This document shows, piece by piece, positions 16,734 to 26,336 of a stretch of 53,771 nt of DNA. The notes beneath the pieces were generated by a model. It did no database searches and was not told where the DNA came from. It saw only the letters and a list, made by a program, of their open reading frames with translations. The first letter of the stretch is position 1. The number at the start of each line of letters is the position of its first letter. The translations under genes were made by a program, and so were the position numbers. The stretch spans positions 1 through 53,771 of the forward strand of contig JAICJG010000005.1 of the NCBI GenBank assembly GCA_025928585.1. The letters run 5' to 3'. The stretch comes from Rhodanobacteraceae bacterium (lineage in GTDB: Bacteria; Pseudomonadota; Gammaproteobacteria; Xanthomonadales; Rhodanobacteraceae).

Positions 16734-19700
16734 ACGCACCCACGCGCAATGACGGACGGGACGGCCTGCCCGATTACGCCGAACTGCACTGCCTTTCGGC
16801 CTTCAGTTTCCAGCGCGGGGCGTCGACCGCGCGGGAGTTGTTCGAGCGTGCCGGGCGCCTCGGCTACCGCGCGCTCGCGATCACCGACGAATGCTCGCTC
16901 GCCGGCATCGTGCGCGCGCTGGAAGCCTCGCGCGAAACCGGCGTGCGCCTGATCGTCGGCAGCGAGGTGCAGGTCGAGGGCGGGCCGAAGCTGGTGCTGC
17001 TGGCGCAGACGCCAGCCGGCTATTCGCGGCTGTGCCATCTCGTCACGCTGGCGCGGCGGCGCGCGGGCAAGGGCGAATACCGCTCGCTGTGCGCAGACTT
17101 CGAACAAGGCGGCAACGATGGGTTGGTTGCCTTGTGGGCACCGGCGGAAGGCATCGACGAAGCGCAGGGCACATGGGTGCGCGCCCTGTTCCCGGATCGG
17201 GCCTGGCTTGCGGTGGAACTCCATCGCGGTCCCGACGACGCGGCGCGGCTCGCGCAATTGCGCGAGGTCGGCGCGCGCCTGCAACTGCCGCTGGCCGCCG
17301 CGGGCGACGTGCACATGCACGTGCGCCGCCGCCGCGCGCTGCAGGACGTGCTGACCGCGATCCGTTTCGGCACCACCGTCGCCGCGGCCGGGCACCGCCT
17401 GTATCCCAACGGCGAGCGGCACCTGCGCACGCGCGAGGCGCTCGCCGCGATCCATCCGCGCGAGCTGCTCGAGGAAACCCTGCGCATCGCTGCTCTGTGC
17501 AGCTTCCGCCTGGAAGAACTGCGTTACGAGTATCCGCACGAACTGGTGCCGGCGGGGCACACGCCGGCCAGCTGGTTGCGCGAACTCAGCGAGGCCGGCG
17601 CCCGCAGGCGCTGGCCGGAGGGCACGCCGGCCAGGGTGCGCGCGCTGATCGAGCACGAGCTCGGGCTGATCGCCGAACTGCGCTACGAATCGTATTTCCT
17701 CACCGTGCACGACATCGTGCGGTTCGCGCGCTCACGCGGCATCCTGTGCCAGGGACGCGGCTCGGCCGCGAATTCCGCGGTGTGCTACGCGCTTGGCGTC
17801 ACCGAAATCGATCCGGCGCGGATGAACATGCTGTTCGAACGGTTCCTGTCGAAGGAACGCAACGAGCCGCCGGACATCGACATCGACTTCGAGCACGAAC
17901 GCCGCGAGGAAGTCATCCAGTACGTGTTCGAGCGCTACGGCCGCGGGCGCGCCGCGCTCACCGCGGTCGCGAGCAGCTACCGCGCCCGCGGGGCGATCCG
18001 CGATGTCGCCAAGGCGCTGGGCCTGCCGGCGGACCTGGTGGACCGGCTGGCCCGCTGCATGGACGGGTGGAGCGGCGCGGAGTCGCTCGGCGCGACCCTG
18101 CGCGAGCGCGGCTTCGCCCCGGCCTCGCCGGTGCTGCGCAAGCTGGTGGCGCTCACCGCGCAACTGATCGGCATGCCCCGGCACCTGTCGCAGCATCCCG
18201 GCGGCTTCGTGATTTCCGAGCACCCGCTGGCGACGCTGGTGCCGGTCGAGAACGCGGCGATGGAAGGCCGCACCGTGATCCAGTGGGACAAGGACGACCT
18301 CGACGTGCTCGGCCTGCTCAAGGTCGATTGCCTCGCCCTCGGCATGCTGACCGCGGTGCGCAAGACGCTGGACCTGTTGCGCGTGTCCGGTCGCCGCGAC
18401 CTGGCGCTGCAGGACATCCCCTCGGAAGACCCGGACGTGTACGCGATGATCGGCCGCGCCGACACCATCGGGGTGTTCCAGATCGAGTCGCGCGCGCAGA
18501 TGGCGATGCTGCCGCGCCTCAAGCCCAAGTGCTTCTACGACCTCGTGATCGAGGTGGCGATCGTGCGGCCCGGCCCGATCGTCGGCGACATGGTCCATCC
18601 CTACCTGCGCCGCCGCAACGGCGAGGAGCCGGTCACGTACCCCTCCGAAGCGCTGAAGGAGGTGCTGCAACGCACCCTCGGCGTGCCGCTGTTCCAGGAA
18701 CAGGTGATGCAGATCGCGATCGCGGCGGCCGGTTACTCGCCGGGCGAAGCCGATCAGTTGCGCCGTTCGATGGCGGCGTGGAAACGCCACGGCGGCCTGG
18801 AGCCGCACCGCGAACGGCTCGCCACGGGCATGCGTGCGCGCGGTTACAGCCAGGCCTATGCCGATCATCTGTTCGAGCAGATCAAGGGCTTCGGCAGCTA
18901 CGGCTTCCCCGAATCGCACGCCGCGAGTTTCGCGCTGATCACCTGGGTCAGTTGCTGGCTGAAATGCCACGAGCCGGCGGCGTTCGCCTGTGCGGTGATC
19001 AATTCGCAGCCGATGGGTTTTTATTCGCCGGACCAGTTGCTGCAGGACGCGCGCCGCCACGGCATCCGCGTGCTGCCGGTCGACGTCCGCTACAGCGGCT
19101 GGGATTGCGGACTGGAAGAGCGAAGCGCGGGTTCGGCGCAGCCGGCGATCCGCCTCGGCTTCCGGATGATACGCGGCTTTCGCGAAGACGCCGCCAAGGC
19201 GATCGCCGCGGCGCGTGCCCGCCGCACCTTCGCCGACGTGGCGGATCTCAGCGCGCGCACAGGACTGGACACGCGCCAGCGCGCGCTGCTCGCCGATGCC
19301 GGCGCCTTGCGGGGAATTGCCGGGCACCGGCACCGGGCGCGCTGGGCGGTGGCGGGCGTGCAGGCCCCGTCGCCGCTGTTCGCGGAGGCACCGGCCACGG
19401 AGGAAACCGCGGTGACGCTGCCGCTGCCGACGTGCGCGGAAGAGGTCCGCATCGACTACGCGGTGACCGGCACCACGCTCGGTACGCATCCACTCGCGTT
19501 CCTGCGCGCGACGCTCGCGCGGCGCCGCTGCCGACGCTCCGCGGAGTTGAAGCGGTGCCCGAACGGCCAGCAGGTGCGCACGGCGGGCCTCGTCACCCTG
19601 CGGCAGCGCCCGCAGACCGCGAGCGGGGTGATCTTCATGACGCTCGAAGACGAGGATGGTATGACCAATGTGGTGGTGTGGAACGACCTCGCGCAACGGC

Positions 19701-19849
19701 AGCGCCGCGAATTGCTGGAATCGCGCCTGCTCGGCGTGGAAGGCCGCCTGGAGCAGCGCGACGGCGTGCAGCACCTGATCGCCGAGCGCCTGCACGACTG
19801 GACCGTGCTGCTCGGTTCCCTGGATACGCGCTCGCGCGATTTCCATTGA
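16649..19849 (+). CDS. dnaE2: Error-prone DNA polymerase III alpha subunit DnaE2
   Basis: A protein of about 1066 residues, the catalytic polymerase of the SOS mutasome. An N-terminal PHP domain begins [18 protein letters not shown]. The C-family polymerase core has [18 protein letters not shown] with the catalytic aspartates, [15 protein letters not shown] and the [16 protein letters not shown] segment. A C-terminal OB fold follows ([27 protein letters not shown]). The start is uncertain. The frame is open from inside imuB: a GTG at 16541 overlaps the imuB TGA (GTGA) and an ATG lies at 16532. No start exists after 16649 near the expected N-terminus, so even the shortest product carries about 35 residues encoded by repeat copy B and the bases after it. 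Confidence 0.9.
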   Translation: MPTAAKVEAIPSRASRAFASLRPSQAKGDAPTRNDGRDGLPDYAELHCLSAFSFQRGASTARELFERAGRLGYRALAITDECSLAGIVRALEASRETGVRLIVGSEVQVEGGPKLVLLAQTPAGYSRLCHLVTLARRRAGKGEYRSLCADFEQGGNDGLVALWAPAEGIDEAQGTWVRALFPDRAWLAVELHRGPDDAARLAQLREVGARLQLPLAAAGDVHMHVRRRRALQDVLTAIRFGTTVAAAGHRLYPNGERHLRTREALAAIHPRELLEETLRIAALCSFRLEELRYEYPHELVPAGHTPASWLRELSEAGARRRWPEGTPARVRALIEHELGLIAELRYESYFLTVHDIVRFARSRGILCQGRGSAANSAVCYALGVTEIDPARMNMLFERFLSKERNEPPDIDIDFEHERREEVIQYVFERYGRGRAALTAVASSYRARGAIRDVAKALGLPADLVDRLARCMDGWSGAESLGATLRERGFAPASPVLRKLVALTAQLIGMPRHLSQHPGGFVISEHPLATLVPVENAAMEGRTVIQWDKDDLDVLGLLKVDCLALGMLTAVRKTLDLLRVSGRRDLALQDIPSEDPDVYAMIGRADTIGVFQIESRAQMAMLPRLKPKCFYDLVIEVAIVRPGPIVGDMVHPYLRRRNGEEPVTYPSEALKEVLQRTLGVPLFQEQVMQIAIAAAGYSPGEADQLRRSMAAWKRHGGLEPHRERLATGMRARGYSQAYADHLFEQIKGFGSYGFPESHAASFALITWVSCWLKCHEPAAFACAVINSQPMGFYSPDQLLQDARRHGIRVLPVDVRYSGWDCGLEERSAGSAQPAIRLGFRMIRGFREDAAKAIAAARARRTFADVADLSARTGLDTRQRALLADAGALRGIAGHRHRARWAVAGVQAPSPLFAEAPATEETAVTLPLPTCAEEVRIDYAVTGTTLGTHPLAFLRATLARRRCRRSAELKRCPNGQQVRTAGLVTLRQRPQTASGVIFMTLEDEDGMTNVVVWNDLAQRQRRELLESRLLGVEGRLEQRDGVQHLIAERLHDWTVLLGSLDTRSRDFH

Positions 19850-19856
19850 ATCCATT

Positions 19857-19898
19857 CGTAGGCCGGCGCAAGCCCAAAGCGTAGGCTGGCTCAAGCCC
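19857..19898. repeat. Direct repeat cgtaggcyggcncaagccc, two copies
   Basis: cgtaggccggcgcaagccc (19857-19875) is repeated with two differences as cgtaggctggctcaagccc (19880-19898), directly downstream of dnaE2. Similar cgtaggc strings bound the element at 1429-1560 and occur near 13656. Dispersed intergenic repeat; no gene lies between dnaE2 and the udgX-like gene. Confidence 0.5.
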
Positions 19899-19999
19899 GA
19901 AACGCGGAGCGGGCAAGTGCCGGAGATGGCGTTCGATACGGTGGCCATCACGGCAGGCCGCGAAGATTGCCGGTTCCGGCGCTGCGCTCCTTGAACGGC

Positions 20000-20623
20000 C
20001 TACGGTTTCCTGCGCGCGACCGAGCGCAGGTCTTCCACCAGCTCCCGGTACAGCACGTCGCGCCGATCGCCCGGGGCGCGCAGGATCGCCGACGGGTGCC
20101 AGGTCGCCATGCCTTGCGTGTGTTCGTCGAGGTCACGCCATTGCCCGCGATCGCGGGTGATCCGGAAGCCGTTGCCGAACAGGGTCTGCGCCGCCATCGC
20201 CCCCAGCGCGACAATGAGCCGCGGTTGCACGCGTGCGAGTTCCGCCGCCAGCCACATCCGGCAGGCCGCCTGTTCGGCCGCATTGGCCCGCTTGTGCAGC
20301 TTGGCGGTGCCGCGCACCTCGTACTTGAAATGCTTCACCGTATTGGTGAGGAACAGCGTCCCGCGATCGATGCCGACCTCGGCAAGCGCGCGGTCGAGCA
20401 CCCGCCCCGCCGGTCCGACGAACGGCAAGCCTTCGCGGTCCTCCTGCAGGCCCGGCTGTTCCCCGATCAGCATCAGCGCGGCGCGCTCGGGGCCTTCCCC
20501 GAACACCGTCTGGGTCGCGCGCTTCCACAGCGGACAGGCGTGGCAAGCGCGCGCCTGCCGCCGCAGCGCGGCAAGACTGCCGTCCGGTATTTCCTGCACC
20601 GGTTTGGCGAGCAGCGTGTCCAT
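20000..20623 (-). CDS. UdgX-type uracil-DNA glycosylase family protein
   Basis: A 207-residue member of the family 4/UdgX uracil-DNA glycosylase group. The four-cysteine Fe-S pattern begins at ACHACPLWK; AALMLIGEQPGLQEDREGLPFVGPAG is the catalytic loop with family-typical GEQPG. NTVKHFKYEVRGTAKLHKRA corresponds to the UdgX-specific loop, usually KRRIHK, whose His forms a covalent bond with uracil in characterised UdgX. Here the loop reads TAKLHK and the His is kept. TWHPSAIL is the C-terminal motif. UdgX proteins bind uracil-DNA irreversibly. The start at 20623 (MDTLLAKP) is chosen over 20671. It converges with dnaE2. Confidence 0.85.
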   Translation of the reverse strand: MDTLLAKPVQEIPDGSLAALRRQARACHACPLWKRATQTVFGEGPERAALMLIGEQPGLQEDREGLPFVGPAGRVLDRALAEVGIDRGTLFLTNTVKHFKYEVRGTAKLHKRANAAEQAACRMWLAAELARVQPRLIVALGAMAAQTLFGNGFRITRDRGQWRDLDEHTQGMATWHPSAILRAPGDRRDVLYRELVEDLRSVARRKP

Positions 20624-20740
20624 CGCCGGCCTCCAGCCCGCCAGTCGATCACACCGTAGCGCACCGTGCATGAAGACGAGATGGACGAACGTCGTCCGGC
20701 CGGAGCCAGCCGATGCTTGCCCGGCGCGCCTTGCGGATGC

Positions 20741-21433
20741 TTACAACCTCGACACGTACCCGGCGAGCGCACGCATGTCCGCGATCGTGAGGTCGTGCGC
20801 GACACCTTGCATCACCTTGTCGTTGCTGGTGCCGATGCGCGTTCCGTCGCGAAAGGCCTTCAATTGCGTCAGCACGTACGGAGCGTTCTGTCCGGCGAGG
20901 ACGGGGAAGCTCGACCACGCCGGTTGTGGCGCCGTGCTGGTGCGGTCAGGGCGCGGCCCCCTGCCGTCGATGCCGTGACAGCCCTGGCAGGGCGGCACGC
21001 CCAGCGCCGCGTCGCCGTCGTGGAACAGGATGGAACCACGTGACGACGCCTGGGCCGCGCGCGACACCGCCTTGCCCGGCAGCAAAGCGAAATGCGCCGC
21101 GAGATTGCGCATGTCGTGATCGGTCAGCGTCTTCGCGAGCGGCTGCATGACCGGATTGACGCGCGCACCGCCCCTGAAGGCACGCAGTTGCACGTACAGG
21201 TAGGTTGCCGACTGTCCGGCCAGATTCGGAAAGTTCGGGGCAACCGCAATGCCTTTCGCGCCGTGGCAAGCCGCGCAGGTGGCGGCCTTGCTGGCCCCCG
21301 CCACCGCGTCGCCGTGTATCGGCGCCTGCTTGCGCAAATCATCGAATGGCGGATTCGCGGCCAGCACCATGCCGGCGGCCATCGCCGCCCATGCCAGCGG
21401 GAAAAGGATTGCGGTGCGGGTCGTGAAGATCAC
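20741..21433 (-). CDS. Diheme cytochrome c4-like protein
   Basis: A 230-residue periplasmic diheme cytochrome. The signal peptide (ILFPLAWAAMAAGMVLAA) is followed by two class I cytochrome c domains with haem sites CAACH near residue 53 and CQGCH near 149, each followed by a Met-containing region (NPVMQPLAKTL, DKVMQGVAHDL) that should supply the sixth ligand. Two-domain c4-type cytochromes carry electrons in the periplasm. The start is a GTG at 21433 with GAGGG about eight bases upstream and lies nine bases after the MtrB-like gene, so it is the last gene of the operon and the natural shuttle between the MtrA-like cytochrome and the inner membrane. Confidence 0.87.
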   Translation of the reverse strand: MIFTTRTAILFPLAWAAMAAGMVLAANPPFDDLRKQAPIHGDAVAGASKAATCAACHGAKGIAVAPNFPNLAGQSATYLYVQLRAFRGGARVNPVMQPLAKTLTDHDMRNLAAHFALLPGKAVSRAAQASSRGSILFHDGDAALGVPPCQGCHGIDGRGPRPDRTSTAPQPAWSSFPVLAGQNAPYVLTQLKAFRDGTRIGTSNDKVMQGVAHDLTIADMRALAGYVSRL

Positions 21434-21442
21434 GGGGTGCCC

Positions 21443-24025
21443 TCACAGTTTCACGTTGAGCAGAACGCCGATCAGGTTGGCGCTGTAATGCGGCTGCGGC
21501 CCAAGGTCGGTGTAGATCCGGTGGTCGATCACCAGGTTGCCCTGCAGGCCGAGGTAGTGCCAGTCGGCAAAGCTGCCGGTTTCGAAAACATCGAACACCC
21601 GCAGCCCGAGCATCCGTGAGAACGCAATGTCGAACCCGAGCTGCAGGGTATTGATGTGGTAGTGGTTGTCCGGGAACCCATTGCCCACGTCGCCAGCGAA
21701 CGGTTGCTGGGTGATCGGCAGCGCGCCGGCGGAGGCAAATGCGTAGCCGATCCGGCCGAGTGCGTAGGTGTAGGTGTAGCTGAAATCCGCGCGCACGCGC
21801 CCGAAATCATGACGAAGCGTGAGACCGGCGTTGTAATCCCGCTCGTGATCGATCCCCTGCCACTGGTTGGCAAGCGGGAACAAGGGTCCGCCCAGTGATG
21901 GATCACCGCGGCCGGGTCCACCCGTGACGTTCTCGTTGTCGCCGACGTTCGAGAAATCCAGACTCGAATCGTCGCGGCCGAGATTGGCGTTCATGCTGGT
22001 CATCGGCGAAGGTTGCCAGTCCCACGACAGGTCGAAGCCGCGGTTGCGCGTGGCCTGCCGTCCGATCGCGGCGGCGTAGTCGTCGCGGGTCGCGTACACG
22101 ATCGCCGAAATCGTTGCGGTGGCGCCGATCGGGTAGATCAGGGTTGCGTGAAACTTGTGTTCGACCCGGTTGGCCAAGTCGTACTTGCGCATCGCATCGG
22201 TGGTGAATGCGACGTTGCCGAGCGGAGGCGTCACGAAGCCGGGCAGCGCCGTCGAATAGAACAATTCGTAAGGGTTGTAGTTGTAAGGCCCGCCGTTGCG
22301 ATATGCGAATTCGTAGTCGACACGCAGCGTGCCCTTGCCAATCGCGCGGTCCACCCACGCCAGCTTGATGCGTTGCTCGTTCACTCGTTTGCGTTCGCGG
22401 TATTTCGGCTGGTTGCGGTCGAAGCTGTAGGTGAGGTTCAGCGTGTTGTTTTCGCCGAGTCGCCAGTCGACGCCGGTATCGAACACGGTGTCGCTGTAGC
22501 CGAACGGGATCGCCCGCACCTGCGTCACGTACGAGGCGAAGAGTGGATTGCGCGGATCGAAGATGCCGATCTGGCCGGGAATGATGCTGCCTTGCGAGCC
22601 GTTCTCGGCGATGTAGCCGTACTGCCCGGTCAACGGATTGAAGGCGAGGTAGTTGGTCTTGTTGTCCTCGCGGTACCAGCGCACGCCCGCGTGCCAGCCG
22701 AGTCGCGAGGTCGGGCGCAGCGTGAGCTTCGCGTCGAGCAGGCCGGTGTCGATGCGAGCACCCGCGGTCTGCCGCGACAGCGCCGCACCGGTGTTCCAGT
22801 TCGCGCAGTTGAAGGTGTAGTCGGCCGATGGCGAGATGAAGACGCCGCCGGTGCCGGTGCAGGTGACCGGTGGCAGCAGCGGATCGTTCTGGCGCATCGT
22901 GCCCCATGCCGTGGCCAGCGAGAGTTGGCCGTTCCACTTCAGGCTGCGCGAAAGTTCCGCGCGCAGGTTGTGGGAGTCGTTGTCCGGTTCCAGCGAAAAC
23001 TGGCCCTGGTGGATGTTGGCGACCTGCGGCACGCCGGCGACATTCCGGAGCGCGAACGGACTCTGGAAATTCAGCTGGTCCTCGTGGTCGCGAAAGAACG
23101 AACCTGTGTAATTCAACTGGAACTGCCAGACCGTGCCGGCGTCGCGCAGGCCCATGCTGACGTCCGTGGTGGTGAAGTCGATCGGGCGCACGGTTTCGAG
23201 CGCCCCGCCGTTGTCCTCGAGGATGTAGTTGAGGTACATCGGGCCACCCCACAGCCCGTTGCCGGTACGCTTCTCGTTGACGATCGAGATGTAGCCGCTC
23301 CAGTCGCGGTAGAGCTTGGCCTCAAGGCCGAGGCCTTCGCGCCTGCGCGTAGCGCCGACCGTTTGCCGCGGCCGCGTCTTCTCGACGGCTGCCACTTCGG
23401 GCGGTGTGCTGCCGCCCGGCATCAGCGGCGCGGGCAGCGTGAGGTCCGTGCTGCCGACGCCGTTCCACAACGGGTAGGCACTGGTGGTGACGTGGTGCGG
23501 GATGTCGCGGTAGAACGCTTCGACCTTGTAGACCCCGTACTGACCGCTGCGCAGGCGGTAGTACTGGTCGTCGCCGCTCAACCTGCTGCCGCGGAATTCC
23601 AGGTACTGGCCGGTTTTCGGATCGTCGGCGTACAGCGCGAACAGGCCGGGCGCGAGGCCGTCCCTCCAGCCGGCGTACTGGCGGAGGAATTCGGCTTGGG
23701 TGTCGCCGCCCACGTGCAGGTAACCCAGTTGCAGAAAGCCCGAATAGACCCAGTCGCTGTTCTTGTACAGCGGCGAACCCGCGTCCTCGCGTCGTGGCGG
23801 ATACGGGTACAGCACGCCGCTCGGCGTGCGCATCATGCCGGCGTGCAGCCACGAGAACCCGCGCGGATCGGCCCACAGCAGCGGTGCCCAGCCGGTCGGA
23901 TCGAGCGCGTTGCCGTACTGGATGTCGCCCACGCGCGCGCTGTCGGTGGAATCGGCCCATGCCCGCGTGCCCACGAAAGCGGCGGCAATGGCGACGGCCA
24001 GCGATGGGACGAGCAGTTTGCGCAT
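21443..24025 (-). CDS. MtrB/PioB-family decaheme-associated outer-membrane barrel
   Basis: An 860-residue exported barrel. A signal peptide (MRKLLVPSLAVAIAAAFVGTRAWA) is followed by many alternating amphipathic beta strands (GYLHVGGDTQAEFLRQYAGW, YYRLRSGQYGVYKVEAFYRD, NTLNLTYSFDRNQPKYRERK). The chain ends ANLIGVLLNVKL. In Shewanella MtrB and Rhodopseudomonas PioB, such barrels sheath a decaheme cytochrome to form a transmembrane wire. The N-terminal CxxC of Shewanella MtrB is absent, as in several PioB/MtoB relatives. It lies 27 bases after the decaheme gene. This pairing makes the assignment firm. Confidence 0.9.
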   Translation of the reverse strand: MRKLLVPSLAVAIAAAFVGTRAWADSTDSARVGDIQYGNALDPTGWAPLLWADPRGFSWLHAGMMRTPSGVLYPYPPRREDAGSPLYKNSDWVYSGFLQLGYLHVGGDTQAEFLRQYAGWRDGLAPGLFALYADDPKTGQYLEFRGSRLSGDDQYYRLRSGQYGVYKVEAFYRDIPHHVTTSAYPLWNGVGSTDLTLPAPLMPGGSTPPEVAAVEKTRPRQTVGATRRREGLGLEAKLYRDWSGYISIVNEKRTGNGLWGGPMYLNYILEDNGGALETVRPIDFTTTDVSMGLRDAGTVWQFQLNYTGSFFRDHEDQLNFQSPFALRNVAGVPQVANIHQGQFSLEPDNDSHNLRAELSRSLKWNGQLSLATAWGTMRQNDPLLPPVTCTGTGGVFISPSADYTFNCANWNTGAALSRQTAGARIDTGLLDAKLTLRPTSRLGWHAGVRWYREDNKTNYLAFNPLTGQYGYIAENGSQGSIIPGQIGIFDPRNPLFASYVTQVRAIPFGYSDTVFDTGVDWRLGENNTLNLTYSFDRNQPKYRERKRVNEQRIKLAWVDRAIGKGTLRVDYEFAYRNGGPYNYNPYELFYSTALPGFVTPPLGNVAFTTDAMRKYDLANRVEHKFHATLIYPIGATATISAIVYATRDDYAAAIGRQATRNRGFDLSWDWQPSPMTSMNANLGRDDSSLDFSNVGDNENVTGGPGRGDPSLGGPLFPLANQWQGIDHERDYNAGLTLRHDFGRVRADFSYTYTYALGRIGYAFASAGALPITQQPFAGDVGNGFPDNHYHINTLQLGFDIAFSRMLGLRVFDVFETGSFADWHYLGLQGNLVIDHRIYTDLGPQPHYSANLIGVLLNVKL

Positions 24026-24052
24026 GCACTGTGCCGCCGCGCCGAGAGGGCG

Positions 24053-25291
24053 CTACTTGTGGAACCGCGAACCCGATGGATTGTTGGAGCCGTGGATGTT
24101 GGCGTGACAGGTCAGGCAGGCACGGCCGATCAGCCGCTCGTCCGGTGCCGGGCCGGTCGCGAGCCCGGCCGTTGTCAGCAGGTCGTTCGGATGCCCCGTC
24201 ATGGTGTGGCACTGCTGGCACAACATCGGCACGGGCAGCGTGAGCAGCGCCTCCTGGTTGGAGCCATGCGGGTCGTGGCAGGTCAGGCAACTCTCGCGCA
24301 CCGGCGCGTGTTCGAACAGGAACGGTCCGCGCTTCTCGGCATGGCAGGCGTAGCAGGTCCCGTTCACCGTATCCGTCTTGATCAGGTCCGCGGTCAGGGT
24401 GCCGTGCGGGTTGTGGCAATCCACGCAGGACATCTGCCCTTCCGGCAGCGGCATGTGCGAGCGGCGATTGAACTTGTCGCGGATGTCCTGGTGGCAGGTC
24501 GAGCAAACCTCGTTGATGGAGTGGTCGGCCAGCGCGCCCTCGGCCGACAATCGCGCCATCGGGTTGTGGCAATCGGTGCAGGCAAGTTCGTGCTGCTGGT
24601 GCACGGAACCCATCCAGTCCTGGCGCGCGCCGCCCTCGTGGCAGGCGAGGCACACGCCGGTTTGGGCATCGATCGGCGTCACCGCGTCACGGGTGAAGGC
24701 GATGATCGAGCCAGGCTTGGTCGGATCCCTGGCGTGTGCGGAACCGGGTCCGTGGCAGGATTCACACGCCGCCGCGGCGCCCGTCCCGGCGGCGCCGGCG
24801 CGAAACGCCCGGACATGCAGCGAGTGTGACGCCTGCAGGTTTTCCAGCGCGTGGCAGGCGATACACGATGTGGCGCCGATGGCGATCGCGTCGGGCGCCA
24901 GCGGATTCTTCGCGATCGGCGCAGCGTCGAAGGAGGTGGCGGCGCCGTTGTCGAGGAAGGCATGCGGATGCGGGTGCGCGTTCGCATCCGCATCGCTGCG
25001 CATGTCGGTGCGCGGCAGCATCCGCCTGAAGTCTTCGGTAGTCAGCGCACTCGCCGGCAACGGCGCGGCGTGCGGACTGCCGTCGCCTGCCTCCGCTGCG
25101 GCTTGCGCGGTGAGCGTCGGCAGGATCCGGTCGGAATCCCGTTGAGTCAGCGTCGCTGAAACGGCGGGATGGACAACCTGCGCAGCCGCGTGCCGTGCGC
25201 CCGGCAACGCACCCGCGACGGCAAACACGAAGAGCAGCGCGCCTGCTCGCCGGTGCCTGCAGCGCAGCGCCCGGTCAGAGGGAGAAACCAT
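24053..25291 (-). CDS. DmsE/MtrA/PioA-family decaheme c-type cytochrome
   Basis: A 412-residue periplasmic cytochrome with exactly ten CxxCH sites: CIACH, CESCH, CLACH, CTDCH, CSTCH, CVDCH, CYACH, CLTCH, CQQCH and CLTCH. The spacing and the ACTDCHNPMARLSAEG-type repeats match MtrA/DmsE. A signal peptide occupies residues 1-38. About 100 residues without haem precede the first site (Cys143), including the His-rich NAHPHPHAF, which could bind metal; this extension is longer than in classical MtrA. The start may be the ATG at 25291 or at 25309. Both lie inside the end of folE2, so the two genes overlap. Confidence 0.9.
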   Translation of the reverse strand: MVSPSDRALRCRHRRAGALLFVFAVAGALPGARHAAAQVVHPAVSATLTQRDSDRILPTLTAQAAAEAGDGSPHAAPLPASALTTEDFRRMLPRTDMRSDADANAHPHPHAFLDNGAATSFDAAPIAKNPLAPDAIAIGATSCIACHALENLQASHSLHVRAFRAGAAGTGAAAACESCHGPGSAHARDPTKPGSIIAFTRDAVTPIDAQTGVCLACHEGGARQDWMGSVHQQHELACTDCHNPMARLSAEGALADHSINEVCSTCHQDIRDKFNRRSHMPLPEGQMSCVDCHNPHGTLTADLIKTDTVNGTCYACHAEKRGPFLFEHAPVRESCLTCHDPHGSNQEALLTLPVPMLCQQCHTMTGHPNDLLTTAGLATGPAPDERLIGRACLTCHANIHGSNNPSGSRFHK

Positions 25292-26336
25292 GGCCGACAC
25301 CGGAGGCATGCGCGGGTCCGGGCCAATTCCGGCGCAGTTCGGCCACCGCGTCGTGCGGATGCAGGCTTTCCTGATGCTCGACGTGGAGCTGATAGGCGGC
25401 TATGCCGGCGTCGGCGTCGAGCGCGCGCCGGATGCGCCGCGCCGCATCCTCGCAGAACATCGGGTTTTTGCCGTTGATCAGCGCGAAAGCCTGTTCGTCC
25501 TCGCGCTTGACCGCCGTCTGTACGGCGGTCCGGAGCGACCGTTCGACCCGCTCGAGCAGGCCCGCCAGGTTCAATGGCGCCTCGCGGGCAAGGCGCACCT
25601 GCACGCGTGCGATGCTGCGTTGTGCGTGTGGCGTCGCGATCATGCCGCACCCGCTCCCGAGCCAGGCAACGACGGTGGCATGATCCATCGGCTGGCCCGC
25701 GGGAAAGTCGGCCGCGAACTGTTGCTGGACCAGTTGGCGCGACAGCGCGGCGGAAGCCGGGCAGGTCGAGGAATACACGACCTGCGTTGCGAGATCCAGA
25801 TGGAAGGCATTGCCGATCAGCGCAGCTTCGATGCAGACGGGATAGGCACGCCAGCCATGGAATTGGCTGCGCAACGCCTTCCTGCGTACCAGATATTCAA
25901 AATGGATCCCGACCCGCGCGCGGTCGGCCAGCTCGTGGTGCGACTGCAGGAAGTCGCGCAGCAGCGACTCCAGCATCGCGGGGCCGACCGGCTCCGCACC
26001 GAGGCGCTGATCCGCCGACAGGTACAGGCGCGACATGTGGATTCCGCGTCGGTCCGGACGCACCAGGTTCACGAAGGCATCCACTCTGGCGTGGCAGCGT
26101 TGCAGGTTGCCGTCGCCGGCATCGAACAGGATTGGCATGTCGATGCCTTGCATGCCGACCCAGTCGATCGCGGCTTCGTGGAGCGCCAGCGCCTCGGCGG
26201 CGACGTCGGGCGCCGCGCGGGGATATTCTGCTTCGTGAGCGGCCAACGGGTGGGTCACGGCGGCCGCGGGGCGGGCATCCGTTTCCCGCGCACGACCGGA
26301 ACGTGCGAGCGCCAACGGAACGTCTCCCCTAGTCAT
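25275..26336 (-). CDS. folE2: GTP cyclohydrolase FolE2 (type IB)
   Basis: A 353-residue GTP cyclohydrolase IB, which converts GTP to dihydroneopterin triphosphate for folate or pterin synthesis. AIDWVGMQGIDMPI is the family N-terminal signature. VVYSSTCPASAALSRQLVQQQF carries the active-site Cys in the variant lacking the GAHNQR sequence. ALINGKNPMFCEDAARRI is the conserved C-terminal motif. FolE2 does not strictly need zinc and in several bacteria is induced under zinc limitation. Its position between a protease and a decaheme cytochrome is unexpected. The ATG overlaps the protease stop by eight bases, and its 3' end overlaps the cytochrome start. Confidence 0.92.
   Translation of the reverse strand: MTRGDVPLALARSGRARETDARPAAAVTHPLAAHEAEYPRAAPDVAAEALALHEAAIDWVGMQGIDMPILFDAGDGNLQRCHARVDAFVNLVRPDRRGIHMSRLYLSADQRLGAEPVGPAMLESLLRDFLQSHHELADRARVGIHFEYLVRRKALRSQFHGWRAYPVCIEAALIGNAFHLDLATQVVYSSTCPASAALSRQLVQQQFAADFPAGQPMDHATVVAWLGSGCGMIATPHAQRSIARVQVRLAREAPLNLAGLLERVERSLRTAVQTAVKREDEQAFALINGKNPMFCEDAARRIRRALDADAGIAAYQLHVEHQESLHPHDAVAELRRNWPGPAHASGVGHGFSL

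Noticed and set aside
14280-16739. 819-residue minus-strand ORF across imuA-imuB
   Set aside because: Antisense to well-supported mutasome genes.
22013-24829. 938-residue plus-strand ORF
   Set aside because: Antisense to the MtrB-like barrel gene and the start of the decaheme gene, both supported by family motifs.
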